Shown here piece by piece: positions 1 through 5,401 of a stretch of 5,466 bases of DNA. A program made the position numbers and the translations under genes. The DNA comes from Desulfobia sp. (GTDB taxonomy: Bacteria > Desulfobacterota > Desulfobulbia > Desulfobulbales > SURF-16). How positions within the stretch are numbered: position 1 is the stretch's first letter; every line of letters begins with the position of its first letter. Below the pieces are notes generated by a model. The model had not been told where the DNA came from and ran no database searches. It saw nothing but the letters and a program-made list of their open reading frames with translations. The DNA lies in contig JAUWDC010000111.1 in assembly GCA_030608985.1 (NCBI GenBank), positions 1 to 5,466 of the forward strand. The letters are read 5' to 3'.

Positions 1-65
1 AAATTATCCTTTTGCTCAGTGTAATTGCTATTTCCATGCCATATGCAGCATTCTATAACTTCTGA
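1..65 (+). CDS. Possible 3' end of a rightward membrane-protein gene (partial)
   Basis: Reading from base 3, the plus strand is open from the window edge for 20 codons to a TGA at 63-65. The residues are strongly hydrophobic (IILLLSVIAISMPYAAFYNF), like a C-terminal transmembrane helix ending in an aromatic cap. The product cannot be identified from so short a tail. A rightward gene ending here would be convergent with trpS, which fits the gene-free gap that follows. The other two plus frames stop by positions 24 and 58. Against the call: 20 open codons can occur by chance in AT-rich DNA, and no terminator is visible just downstream. Confidence 0.3.
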   Translation, partial: IILLLSVIAISMPYAAFYNF

Positions 66-331
66 GATGCTCTGTACCCTTTCATCCTATGATTACCAGC
101 ACTGCAGCTACCCCTTCAATACACTTTTCACTACAACATCAGGGGCTTACAGACTCTTTCTACCGAGTATTTTTTTCCCAGCCTGCATTTTTTTCCTTTT
201 CTGAATTCGGTTGGCACTGTATTGAAAAAAAGGGAAAAGTGTCATTTTTTTGTCGTGCCACAACGTGCTCTTACTTATATTATCGGCATGTCACTGTTTT
301 CCTTGAAAAAAGCAGGGAAGTACTTTCTCGC
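66..331. other. Intergenic stretch with no supported gene
   Basis: This stretch is AT-rich with several long T and A runs. The only reading frame of any length (plus strand, 89-385) runs through the trpS terminator hairpin, has no clear ribosome binding site, and gives a low-complexity Phe/Ser/Arg-rich protein resembling no family I recognise, so I do not call it. I see no tRNA, rRNA, CRISPR or convincing promoter here. A TGGCAC hexamer near 211 resembles half of a sigma-54 site, but its -12 partner is wrong. Confidence 0.5.
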
Positions 332-368
332 AAAATAAAAAAGGCGCAGCCTCGTTTGAGACTGCGCC
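332..368 (-). terminator. Intrinsic terminator of trpS
   Basis: Read on the minus strand, a GC-rich stem GGCGCAG / CTGCGCC (343-349 with 362-368) continues through one mismatch into CTC/GAG around a 4-nt loop. It is followed by six T, an A and four T (332-342). It begins about 30 nt after the trpS stop codon, as expected for a rho-independent terminator of leftward transcription. The other direction lacks a T run directly after the stem, so termination of rightward transcripts would be weak. Confidence 0.9.
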
Positions 369-399
369 CTGTAATTTTGTTCTGAAAAAAATATCGGTA

Positions 400-1365
400 C
401 TAATACTTTAAACCAACCTTTTCCCTTACCATATCTATTGTTCCAGCAGCTTTCTCTCGTGCTTTTATTGCACCATCTGCAAGGATATCTTTCAGGTATC
501 CCTTATCCTTGATGAGTTGTGATCGCTTCTCTCTGGCGTCACGAAAATACTCCCAGAGTATATCCACCAATTCTAATTTTAGATATCCGTAAGCGGCACC
601 GCCATTGACATACAGTTCATGCACCTCTTGCAAACGGCCTTCAGAGGCAAATAGCTTAAAGATATTATACAGGTTGCATTTATCCGGGTCTTTTGGAGCT
701 TCAACCGGAGCAGAGTCTGTAACAATGGACATCACGCTCTTTTTCAACACTTTTTCATCCAGAAAAATGCCAATAGTGTTCCCGTATGACTTTGACATCT
801 TCTGACCATCAGTACCCGGCACTGTAGCCACATCAGTGGCTATCTCAGGTTCCGGCACAACAAAAGTATCACCGAACGTATTATTAAATTTTATGGCGAT
901 ATCTCTGGCCACTTCTATATGCTGTTTCTGATCTTTTCCTACCGGCACCAACTCGGACTGATATAAAAGAATATCTGCAGCCATAAGAACGGGATAGGAG
1001 AAAAGGCCGTGACTGGCTGCAACACCCTTGGCAATCTTATCTTTATAGGAATGGCAGCGCTCCAGAAGCCCCATAGGGGTGAGAGTTGAAAGTATCCAGG
1101 TGAGTTCAGTCACCTCAGGCACATCCGATTGGACCCAGAAAATGCATCGTTTCGGATCAAGACCAAGAGCGAGAAAATCAGCCGCCGCTTCCAGCGTTTC
1201 GCGGGAAAGCGCATCTTTATCATGCACAGAGGTCATAGCATGAAAATTCACAATAAAGGCATACAATTCACCACGATCCATATTGGATATCATTGGCTTC
1301 ATCATACCGAAAAAATTACCTATATGCAGTTTACCTGATGGCTGGATACCTGAGAGAATTCGCAT
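400..1365 (-). CDS. trpS: Tryptophanyl-tRNA synthetase
   Basis: This cytoplasmic class Ic aminoacyl-tRNA synthetase activates tryptophan with ATP and charges tRNA-Trp. At 321 residues it is a normal length for the compact bacterial enzyme. The Rossmann-fold catalytic core starts with GIQPSGKLHIGN (residues 6-17), where HIGN is the family's version of the HIGH motif. Tryptophan-pocket regions follow: MAADILLYQ (128-136) and PVGKDQKQHIE (141-151). The ATP-binding loop is intact, KMSKS at 189-193 followed by YGN. The C-terminal helical part carries the KDPDKCNLYNIFKLFA segment (225-240). The ATG at 1365 is the only sensible start because the HIGN motif begins 14 residues later. No Shine-Dalgarno sequence precedes it; the bases just upstream are AT-rich. 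It lies 179 bp downstream of dnaK on the same strand but behind the dnaK terminator, so it is probably transcribed separately. Identity is firm. Confidence 0.97.
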   Translation of the reverse strand: MRILSGIQPSGKLHIGNFFGMMKPMISNMDRGELYAFIVNFHAMTSVHDKDALSRETLEAAADFLALGLDPKRCIFWVQSDVPEVTELTWILSTLTPMGLLERCHSYKDKIAKGVAASHGLFSYPVLMAADILLYQSELVPVGKDQKQHIEVARDIAIKFNNTFGDTFVVPEPEIATDVATVPGTDGQKMSKSYGNTIGIFLDEKVLKKSVMSIVTDSAPVEAPKDPDKCNLYNIFKLFASEGRLQEVHELYVNGGAAYGYLKLELVDILWEYFRDAREKRSQLIKDKGYLKDILADGAIKAREKAAGTIDMVREKVGLKY

Positions 1366-1398
1366 GATTTCGTTTATTGAGTTATTGGGGTTGAATGA

Positions 1399-1440
1399 AA
1401 GTTGTAAGTTAAAAGTATAAAGTTTTAAGTTGTAGGTTAT
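1399..1440. repeat. Tandem array of six degenerate 7-bp units
   Basis: Six head-to-tail heptamers of the form AAGTTNN occur without interruption, starting at 1399, 1406, 1413, 1420, 1427 and 1434. The third unit reads AAGTATA and the last begins AGGTT. The period is exactly 7, so the array would shift the reading frame and is not coding. It lies 33-75 bp upstream of the trpS start codon. On the trpS strand it contains TATACT (complement of 1414-1419), a 5/6 match to a -10 box, but without a recognisable -35 box. It may be one of the dispersed short-period intergenic repeats seen in many environmental bacteria; whether it recurs in this genome cannot be told here. Confidence 0.75.
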
Positions 1441-1482
1441 TGAAACAGAAGAGGAATAACACGTTCACAAGGTATGAACAAT

Positions 1483-1513
1483 AAAAAAAAGGGGACGAAT
1501 TATCGTCCCCTTT
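1483..1513 (-). terminator. Intrinsic terminator of the grpE-dnaK operon
   Basis: On the minus strand a perfect stem GGGGACG / CGTCCCC (1491-1497 with 1504-1510) closes a 6-nt loop, is extended by AAA/TTT, and runs into eight consecutive T (1483-1490). It lies about 32 bp after the dnaK stop codon. It should end most leftward chaperone transcripts before trpS. The stem is flanked by A and T runs on either side, but the continuous T tract needed for release is best placed for leftward transcription. Confidence 0.93.
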
Positions 1514-1544
1514 ATATATAAAACAGCTATATGCTGTGGTGTGG

Positions 1545-3461
1545 CTATTTTACTTCTTCGTAGTCAGCATCAACCACATCATCGTCATCCTTCTTCTCAG
1601 CACCACCACCGGCATCTCCTCCTGCATCACCGGCAGCATCAGCCTGCTGTTGCTGTTGAGATGCTTGAGAATACATGATCTCAGCAAGTTTATGAGATGC
1701 CTGGGTTAATTCTTCATTCGCAGTTTTTATAGCATCTATATCATCGGTTTCGAGCGCTTTTTTCAACTTCTCAATACCCTCTTCAACCTTTGATTTGGTT
1801 TCAGCATCGACCTTGTCGCCAACCTCTTTAAGGCTCTTCTCTGTCGCATAAATCATTGAGTCGCCACTATTTTTTGCCTCTACCAACTCTTTACGCTTCT
1901 TATCCTCTTCAGCATGGGCCTCGGCATCCCGTGTCATTTTTTCAATCTCTTCCTCAGAAAGACCACTTGATGCTGTAATCTTAATGGACTGTTCTTTTCC
2001 TGTGCCAAGATCCTTAGCAGCCACATGAAGAATACCATTGGCATCAAGATCAAAGGTTACTTCAATCTGTGGTACTCCACGAGGTGACGGCGGGATATCA
2101 GCCAATTCAAAACGACCGATTGACTTATTATCACCAGCCATTTCACGCTCACCCTGAAGGATGTGGATGGAAACCGCGGGCTGGTTATCTGCTGCCGTTG
2201 AGAACACCTGGCTTTTCTTTGTCGGCACGGTGGTGTTCTTATCAATGAGCCTGGTAATGACGCCGCCCAGAGTTTCAATTCCCAGAGAAAGTGGTGTAAC
2301 ATCAAGCAGGAGAACATCTTTCACATCTCCCTGAAGGACACCGCCCTGAATAGCAGCACCGATCGCCACAACCTCATCAGGATTTACACCTTTATGTGGT
2401 TCCTTGGCGAAAATTTCTTTTACCTTTTCCTGTACTTTAGGCATCCTGCCCATACCGCCGACAAGAATGACCTCATCAACATCAGATGCGGAAAGACCAG
2501 CATCTTTCAGAGCAGTCCGGCATGGCTCGACAACCCGGTTAATAAGATCCTCAACCAGGGACTCTAATTTCGCCCGAGTCAACTTGATGTTGAGATGTTT
2601 CGGCCCGGAGGCATCAGCAGTAATAAAAGGAAGGTTGATCTCTGTTTCCATGGTGGTGGAAAGCTCTTTTTTGGCCTTCTCACCCTCTTCTTTCAAACGC
2701 TGCAGGGCCATCTTATCACTGCGCAGATCAATACCCTGATCCCTTTTGAACTCATCGGCAAGCCAGTTGACGATGCGCATATCAAAATCTTCACCGCCAA
2801 GAAAGGTGTCGCCGTTGGTGGATTTCACCTCAAAAACACCATCGCCTATTTCAAGGATAGAAATGTCAAAGGTTCCGCCACCCAAGTCAAAAACTGCTAT
2901 TTTCTCATCACCTTTCTTATCAAGACCGTATGCCAATGCCGCCGCGGTTGGCTCATTAATGATCCTCTGGACATTGAGTCCGGCGATACGTCCCGCATCT
3001 TTTGTGGCCTGGCGCTGACTATCATTAAAATAGGCCGGAACAGTGATAACCGCATCTGTCACTGTCTCACCCAGGTATTCCTCGGCAGTCTGCTTCATTT
3101 TGGTCAGAACCATGGCAGAAAGCTCAGCAGGAGTATATTTCTTGCCATCCACCTCGATTGCGGGGGCACCTTTCCCGTCCACGATATGAAAGGGGCTGAC
3201 TTCTATGGACTTCTTGACCTCTGCATCAGTAAACTTGCGCCCGATGAGACGCTTCATTGCAAAGATTGTTTTTTCCGGATTGGTAACAGCCTGTCGTCTG
3301 GCAACCTGGCCGACAAGACGCTCACCGTTATCAGTAAATGCAACTACGGAAGGAGTTGTCCTGTTTCCTTCGGCATTGGTTATTACCGTTGGATCGCCAC
3401 CCTCCATAACTGCCACGCATGAATTTGTTGTTCCTAAATCAATTCCAATAATCTTTCCCAT
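1545..3461 (-). CDS. dnaK: Chaperone DnaK (Hsp70)
   Basis: This cytoplasmic ATP-dependent Hsp70 binds exposed hydrophobic peptides and works with GrpE and a DnaJ co-chaperone. It is full length at 638 residues. The nucleotide-binding domain shows [11 protein letters not shown] (5-15), [15 protein letters not shown] (167-181), phosphate-2 DLGGGTFD (192-199) and the adenosine motif [14 protein letters not shown] (331-344). The interdomain linker [14 protein letters not shown] covers 383-396, followed by the substrate-binding beta domain and helical lid. The disordered tail has five Gln (602-606), Gly/Ala/Asp repeats and an acidic end (DADYEEVK). Residue 338 is Gly where VGGxTRxP is the more usual form, a minor variation. 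The ATG at 3461 is preceded by GGAG seven bases upstream; that site sits in the 9-bp gap after the grpE stop, and a second AGGAG overlaps the end of grpE. It is cotranscribed with grpE and ends at the hairpin at 1483-1513. dnaJ is not adjacent. Confidence 0.99.
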   Translation of the reverse strand: MGKIIGIDLGTTNSCVAVMEGGDPTVITNAEGNRTTPSVVAFTDNGERLVGQVARRQAVTNPEKTIFAMKRLIGRKFTDAEVKKSIEVSPFHIVDGKGAPAIEVDGKKYTPAELSAMVLTKMKQTAEEYLGETVTDAVITVPAYFNDSQRQATKDAGRIAGLNVQRIINEPTAAALAYGLDKKGDEKIAVFDLGGGTFDISILEIGDGVFEVKSTNGDTFLGGEDFDMRIVNWLADEFKRDQGIDLRSDKMALQRLKEEGEKAKKELSTTMETEINLPFITADASGPKHLNIKLTRAKLESLVEDLINRVVEPCRTALKDAGLSASDVDEVILVGGMGRMPKVQEKVKEIFAKEPHKGVNPDEVVAIGAAIQGGVLQGDVKDVLLLDVTPLSLGIETLGGVITRLIDKNTTVPTKKSQVFSTAADNQPAVSIHILQGEREMAGDNKSIGRFELADIPPSPRGVPQIEVTFDLDANGILHVAAKDLGTGKEQSIKITASSGLSEEEIEKMTRDAEAHAEEDKKRKELVEAKNSGDSMIYATEKSLKEVGDKVDAETKSKVEEGIEKLKKALETDDIDAIKTANEELTQASHKLAEIMYSQASQQQQQADAAGDAGGDAGGGAEKKDDDDVVDADYEEVK

Positions 3462-3470
3462 GATTATCTC

Positions 3471-4076
3471 CTACTCCTTAGTCTCTTCAGCCTTTTTCGA
3501 AACCACGACCTTAGCCGGTCGAATAAGACGATCTTTATATGTATATCCTTTCTGAAATTCTTTCAGTACACTATTAGGGTCCATCTCATCAGTCTCCTCC
3601 ATGGCGAGGGCCTCATGATGATTGGGATCAAACGGATCTCCTACACAATCCATTGAAGCAACTTCAAACTTCTCCAGAGTTGTCAGCAATCCCTTGTGGG
3701 TCAACTCAACACCGGCCAGCAAATCTTCTGCATTGTGTGTTTCTTTCCCCTGTTCTAAGGCTCTTTCAAGATTATCAATAGCTGGAAGTAATTCCTTGAT
3801 AATGCTTTCTTCCGCGTATTTTAAAGCCAGACCGCGTTCACGCTCCATGCGCTTTTTAAAATTTTCAAATTCTGCAGCCAGTCGAAGCAATTTATCTCTT
3901 GTTTCTTCCAGCTCCAGCTGTGTTTTTTCCAACTCAGTAATCTCTTCAGCCTCTTCGCTTATTTCTTCAGCGGCAACCTCTTCGTCCACCGAGCCTGACA
4001 TCTCAACATCCTCTTCATTTTTCAGGTCGGCTTCTGCCTCTTGAGGCTCTTCAACAACACCTTCTTTTTGTGCCAC
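3471..4076 (-). CDS. grpE: GrpE nucleotide exchange factor
   Basis: GrpE is a homodimeric cytoplasmic protein that releases ADP from DnaK and also acts as a thermosensor. The 201 residues show the family's order. A long, highly acidic, probably disordered N-terminus covers residues 7-50. A coiled-coil helix follows (about 50-95, including LRLAAEFENFKKRMERE), then ELLPAIDNLERALEQ (95-109). The C-terminal beta-wing contacting DnaK carries DPFDPNHHEA (147-156), then VLKEFQKGYTYKDRLIRPAKVVVSK (170-194). The start is GTG: it is directly preceded by an in-frame TGA, so no earlier start is possible; the next in-frame ATG is at residue 26. An AAAGGAG ribosome binding site lies seven bases upstream. 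dnaK starts 9 bp after the grpE stop, making a tight operon. hrcA, which often precedes grpE in related bacteria, is absent. Confidence 0.97.
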   Translation of the reverse strand: MAQKEGVVEEPQEAEADLKNEEDVEMSGSVDEEVAAEEISEEAEEITELEKTQLELEETRDKLLRLAAEFENFKKRMERERGLALKYAEESIIKELLPAIDNLERALEQGKETHNAEDLLAGVELTHKGLLTTLEKFEVASMDCVGDPFDPNHHEALAMEETDEMDPNSVLKEFQKGYTYKDRLIRPAKVVVSKKAEETKE

Positions 4077-4083
4077 TCAATTT

Positions 4084-4090
4084 CTCCTTT
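4084..4090 (-). promoter_or_regulatory. Ribosome binding site fixing the grpE GTG start
   Basis: The minus strand reads AAAGGAG here, seven bases before the GTG codon. With the in-frame TGA immediately before that GTG, it settles the unusual start. The site lies three bases beyond the 3' arm of the leader inverted repeat (4094-4181), so folding of the leader could influence access to it. Confidence 0.85.
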
Positions 4091-4093
4091 GTT

Positions 4094-4181
4094 AGCGCCT
4101 TATGGCTTATTTCGTGTAATAAATAACAAGAAATAAAAAAATACTTTTGAAATAAATAGTCGCACCTGCTGTTAAGGCGCT
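4094..4181 (-). promoter_or_regulatory. Long-range stem in the grpE 5' leader
   Basis: A perfect 9-bp inverted repeat, AGCGCCTTA at 4094-4102 and TAAGGCGCT at 4173-4181, brackets 70 nt of very AT-rich sequence within the predicted grpE leader. In the RNA the GC-rich arms would close a large loop. Inside it a second stem, TTATTTC/GAAATAA (4107-4113 with 4130-4136), can form; another GAAATAA on the plus strand at 4149-4155 gives an alternative partner. The 3' arm ends three bases before the AAAGGAG ribosome binding site. It could be an RNA structure controlling translation or stability of a heat-shock message, or a DNA operator with widely spaced half-sites. Role is inferred only; it is not a CIRCE element. 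Confidence 0.45.
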
Positions 4182-4249
4182 TATCAGGCTCTGCGTGGTT
4201 AATTTTACCCTGCAAACATTATCCTTAGGGCCGGTTATCGTTGAGTGGA

Positions 4250-4278
4250 ACAATAAGTATGCTGATATTCAATGTCAA
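4250..4278 (-). promoter_or_regulatory. Sigma-70-type promoter for grpE-dnaK
   Basis: On the minus strand there is a perfect TTGACA -35 box (4273-4278), a 17-bp spacer and TATTGT (4250-4255), a 4/6 match to the -10 consensus. Transcription would start near 4243, giving a leader of about 165 nt before the GTG of grpE. It is the best housekeeping promoter match in the window. Confidence 0.65.
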
Positions 4279-4281
4279 GGA

Positions 4282-4309
4282 GGTCAGGGATATTTGATTT
4301 CCGTTCAAG
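4282..4309 (-). promoter_or_regulatory. Sigma-32-like heat-shock promoter for grpE-dnaK
   Basis: On the minus strand CTTGAA (4304-4309) matches the -35 element of sigma-32 promoters fully. After 14 bp comes CCCTGACC (4282-4289), which shares only the leading CCC with the CCCCATNT -10 element. The 14-bp spacing equals that of the E. coli dnaK P1 promoter as I recall it. It ends three bases before the -35 box of the sigma-70-type promoter, so the two would be tandem and mutually close. The location upstream of a heat-shock operon raises the likelihood; the imperfect -10 lowers it. Confidence 0.45.
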
Positions 4310-4401
4310 ATTTTTCCTGAGAAAACCGATAGAATGGTGATAGAGAGTTAAAATATTTTTCACAACATAAGGACTGAGGAATTCGTAAAAACTATAAATT
4401 A

Positions 4402-4481
4402 ACCACAGAGGGCACAGAGACCACAGAGAAATCTTTTTTATTACAAGCAGTTACCTCTGTGACCTCTGTGCCTTCTGTGGT
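4402..4481. repeat. Imperfect palindrome made of 9-bp periodic units
   Basis: Two 27-bp arms (4402-4428 and 4455-4481) are reverse complements with 24 of 27 positions matching, around a 26-nt AT-rich centre. Each arm is three tandem 9-mers of the form (C/G/T)CACAGAGR. It would fold into a long hairpin in RNA or single-stranded DNA. Repeats of this CCACAGAGG type are, as I recall, scattered through intergenic regions of many environmental bacteria, so this is probably a dispersed REP/MITE-like element. It lies 41 bp before the start codon of the carbonic-anhydrase-like gene and so would sit in its promoter or leader. No T tract follows either arm, so it is not a standard terminator. Confidence 0.85.
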
Positions 4482-4522
4482 GAGAAAAAGACTTGTTACG
4501 GGTTTAACAAAGGACTGCTTCC

Positions 4523-5290
4523 ATGCAAAAAAAATCACTCCCCATTGTCGCATTGCTTCTGAGCATTATATGGTGTTCAAGCTCTCTCGCTGATATGCGA
4601 CCACGACTTAAAAACAGAGTAGGCATTCCACCATTTCAGGTACTCAAAGAAATTCTCAACACGAACTACACCGACACAAAGACAGCCGCTCACTTTGGAA
4701 GAGACGATACTCCCCTCCTGACCTGGCTGGTTGATGCCGACCCAAGAATTTATTCCCGCCTGATTACATCTTCAGAAAACATCTATGAAGTACACAATCT
4801 TGGCAACCAACTCAGTTCCAGCCTTGCCACTGTTGATTACGGGATAAGGCACCTTCATACTCCATTGCTTCTCATTACCGGCAACGGTGACAGTGAGGCA
4901 ATACGCCTTTTTAGTGAAGGGTATGATGATTTGGAACAAAGCATTCGCCTGGCCTTGGATCACCTCCATATACCTCTCGCCCATGAAGCAGCAGTTATTG
5001 TAAAGAAAGAAACGAAGCAGGATAAGGAAATGAGGCTTGTAGAGGCGAATGTTGACTACCAGGTAGCTCTGGCCTCAAAAAGATATAGCCAAAGAATCAA
5101 GGCTGGGAGACTTGTCGTCGTGGGCAGTATACTTGACCTCAACAATCATTATGGCACAGGGAAGAACAGATTACGTATCATAAACGTCAATGGTGAGAAA
5201 GATGAGGCCAAGCTCAAGAAAAATCGTCTGTTCAGGCAGCTGGCCCCAAAGATGCTGAAAATGGTGGGACGGGAAAAGAAAACCCGCTGA
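4523..5290 (+). CDS. Exported beta-carbonic-anhydrase-like protein lacking zinc ligands
   Basis: The 255-residue product has an N-terminal signal peptide: Lys-rich start, hydrophobic core about residues 7-17, and an SLA|D signal peptidase I site at 23/24. Cys18 follows Trp, so it is a poor lipobox. The mature protein is probably periplasmic. The beta-carbonic anhydrase pattern is recognisable: DADPR (71-75) aligns with CxDxR, ENIYEVHNLGN (85-95) with the DIFVVRNAGN region, and SLATVDYGIRHLHTPLLLITGNGDSEA (100-126) with the segment ending GHxDCGA. The C-terminal half has NVDYQV (176-181) and AGRLVVVGSILDLNNHYGTG (194-213). The zinc Cys of CxDxR is Asp71 and the HxxC pair is Asn121 and Ser124; only Asp73 and Arg75 remain. 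Normal hydratase activity is therefore unlikely. AAGGA lies 8 bases before the ATG. It is transcribed divergently from grpE; no convincing promoter is seen. The fold assignment is inferred from motifs. Confidence 0.85.
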   Translation: MQKKSLPIVALLLSIIWCSSSLADMRPRLKNRVGIPPFQVLKEILNTNYTDTKTAAHFGRDDTPLLTWLVDADPRIYSRLITSSENIYEVHNLGNQLSSSLATVDYGIRHLHTPLLLITGNGDSEAIRLFSEGYDDLEQSIRLALDHLHIPLAHEAAVIVKKETKQDKEMRLVEANVDYQVALASKRYSQRIKAGRLVVVGSILDLNNHYGTGKNRLRIINVNGEKDEAKLKKNRLFRQLAPKMLKMVGREKKTR

Positions 5291-5395
5291 TTGGATTTTA
5301 GATATCGGATTTGGGATTTCGGATCGAAGTCCCACTACATTCGCTTACCTGCAGTAGAAACATCCACATTCCCAAATCCGAAATCTAAAATCCAA
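5291..5395. repeat. Imperfect palindrome made of 7-bp periodic units
   Basis: Arms 5291-5316 and 5370-5395 are reverse complements at 25 of 26 positions, and weaker complementarity extends them to 5324 and 5362 (30 of 34). Each arm is a run of heptamers of the form GGATTTN: units start at 5293, 5300 (degenerate), 5307, 5314 and 5321 on the left, mirrored on the right. It begins at the base after the stop codon of the carbonic-anhydrase-like gene and ends 6 bp before the stop codon of the convergent frame at 5402. The hairpin may protect or end both transcripts, although no T tract follows. Repeats of this type occur, from memory, as dispersed intergenic elements in several bacterial groups. 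Confidence 0.85.
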
Positions 5396-5401
5396 AATCA
5401 C

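Noticed and set aside
1..37. Possible leftward gene start on the minus strand (MEIAITLSKRII, ATG at 37)
   Set aside because: No ribosome binding site precedes it and only 12 codons are visible; the competing plus-strand hydrophobic frame is slightly better.
209..225. Sigma-54-like TTGGCAC sequence on the plus strand
   Set aside because: The -24 half fits but the -12 GC is missing and the nearest TTGA is one base too close; no gene follows it.
89..385. 98-codon open frame on the plus strand in the left gap
   Set aside because: It reads through the trpS terminator hairpin, lacks a clear ribosome binding site and has low-complexity composition without family resemblance.
1463..1479. GTTCA / TGAAC inverted repeat upstream of trpS as a possible operator
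   Set aside because: Only five base pairs around a 7-nt spacer with no supported promoter overlapping it; expected by chance.
2595..3422. 275-codon open frame on the plus strand antisense to dnaK
   Set aside because: It lies entirely within dnaK on the opposite strand, has no ribosome binding site or recognisable domain, and long antisense frames opposite dnaK are a known by-product of its codon use.
3622..4044. 140-codon Ser-rich open frame on the plus strand antisense to grpE
   Set aside because: The Ser-rich composition is what the opposite strand of an acidic, Glu-rich gene produces; grpE is certain in this interval.
4077..4310. CIRCE operator (TTAGCACTC-N9-GAGTGCTAA) upstream of grpE
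   Set aside because: Searched for on both strands; the only inverted repeat is AGCGCCTTA/TAAGGCGCT with a 70-bp gap, which does not match CIRCE in sequence or spacing.
4402..4481. CRISPR array or intrinsic terminator as explanation of the CACAGAG repeats
   Set aside because: The units are 9 bp with no spacers and are arranged as inverted arms, and no T tract follows the hairpin.
4538..4580. Lipoprotein signal at Cys18 of the carbonic-anhydrase-like protein
   Set aside because: The residue before the Cys is Trp, which does not fit a lipobox; the SLA|D signal peptidase I site is better.
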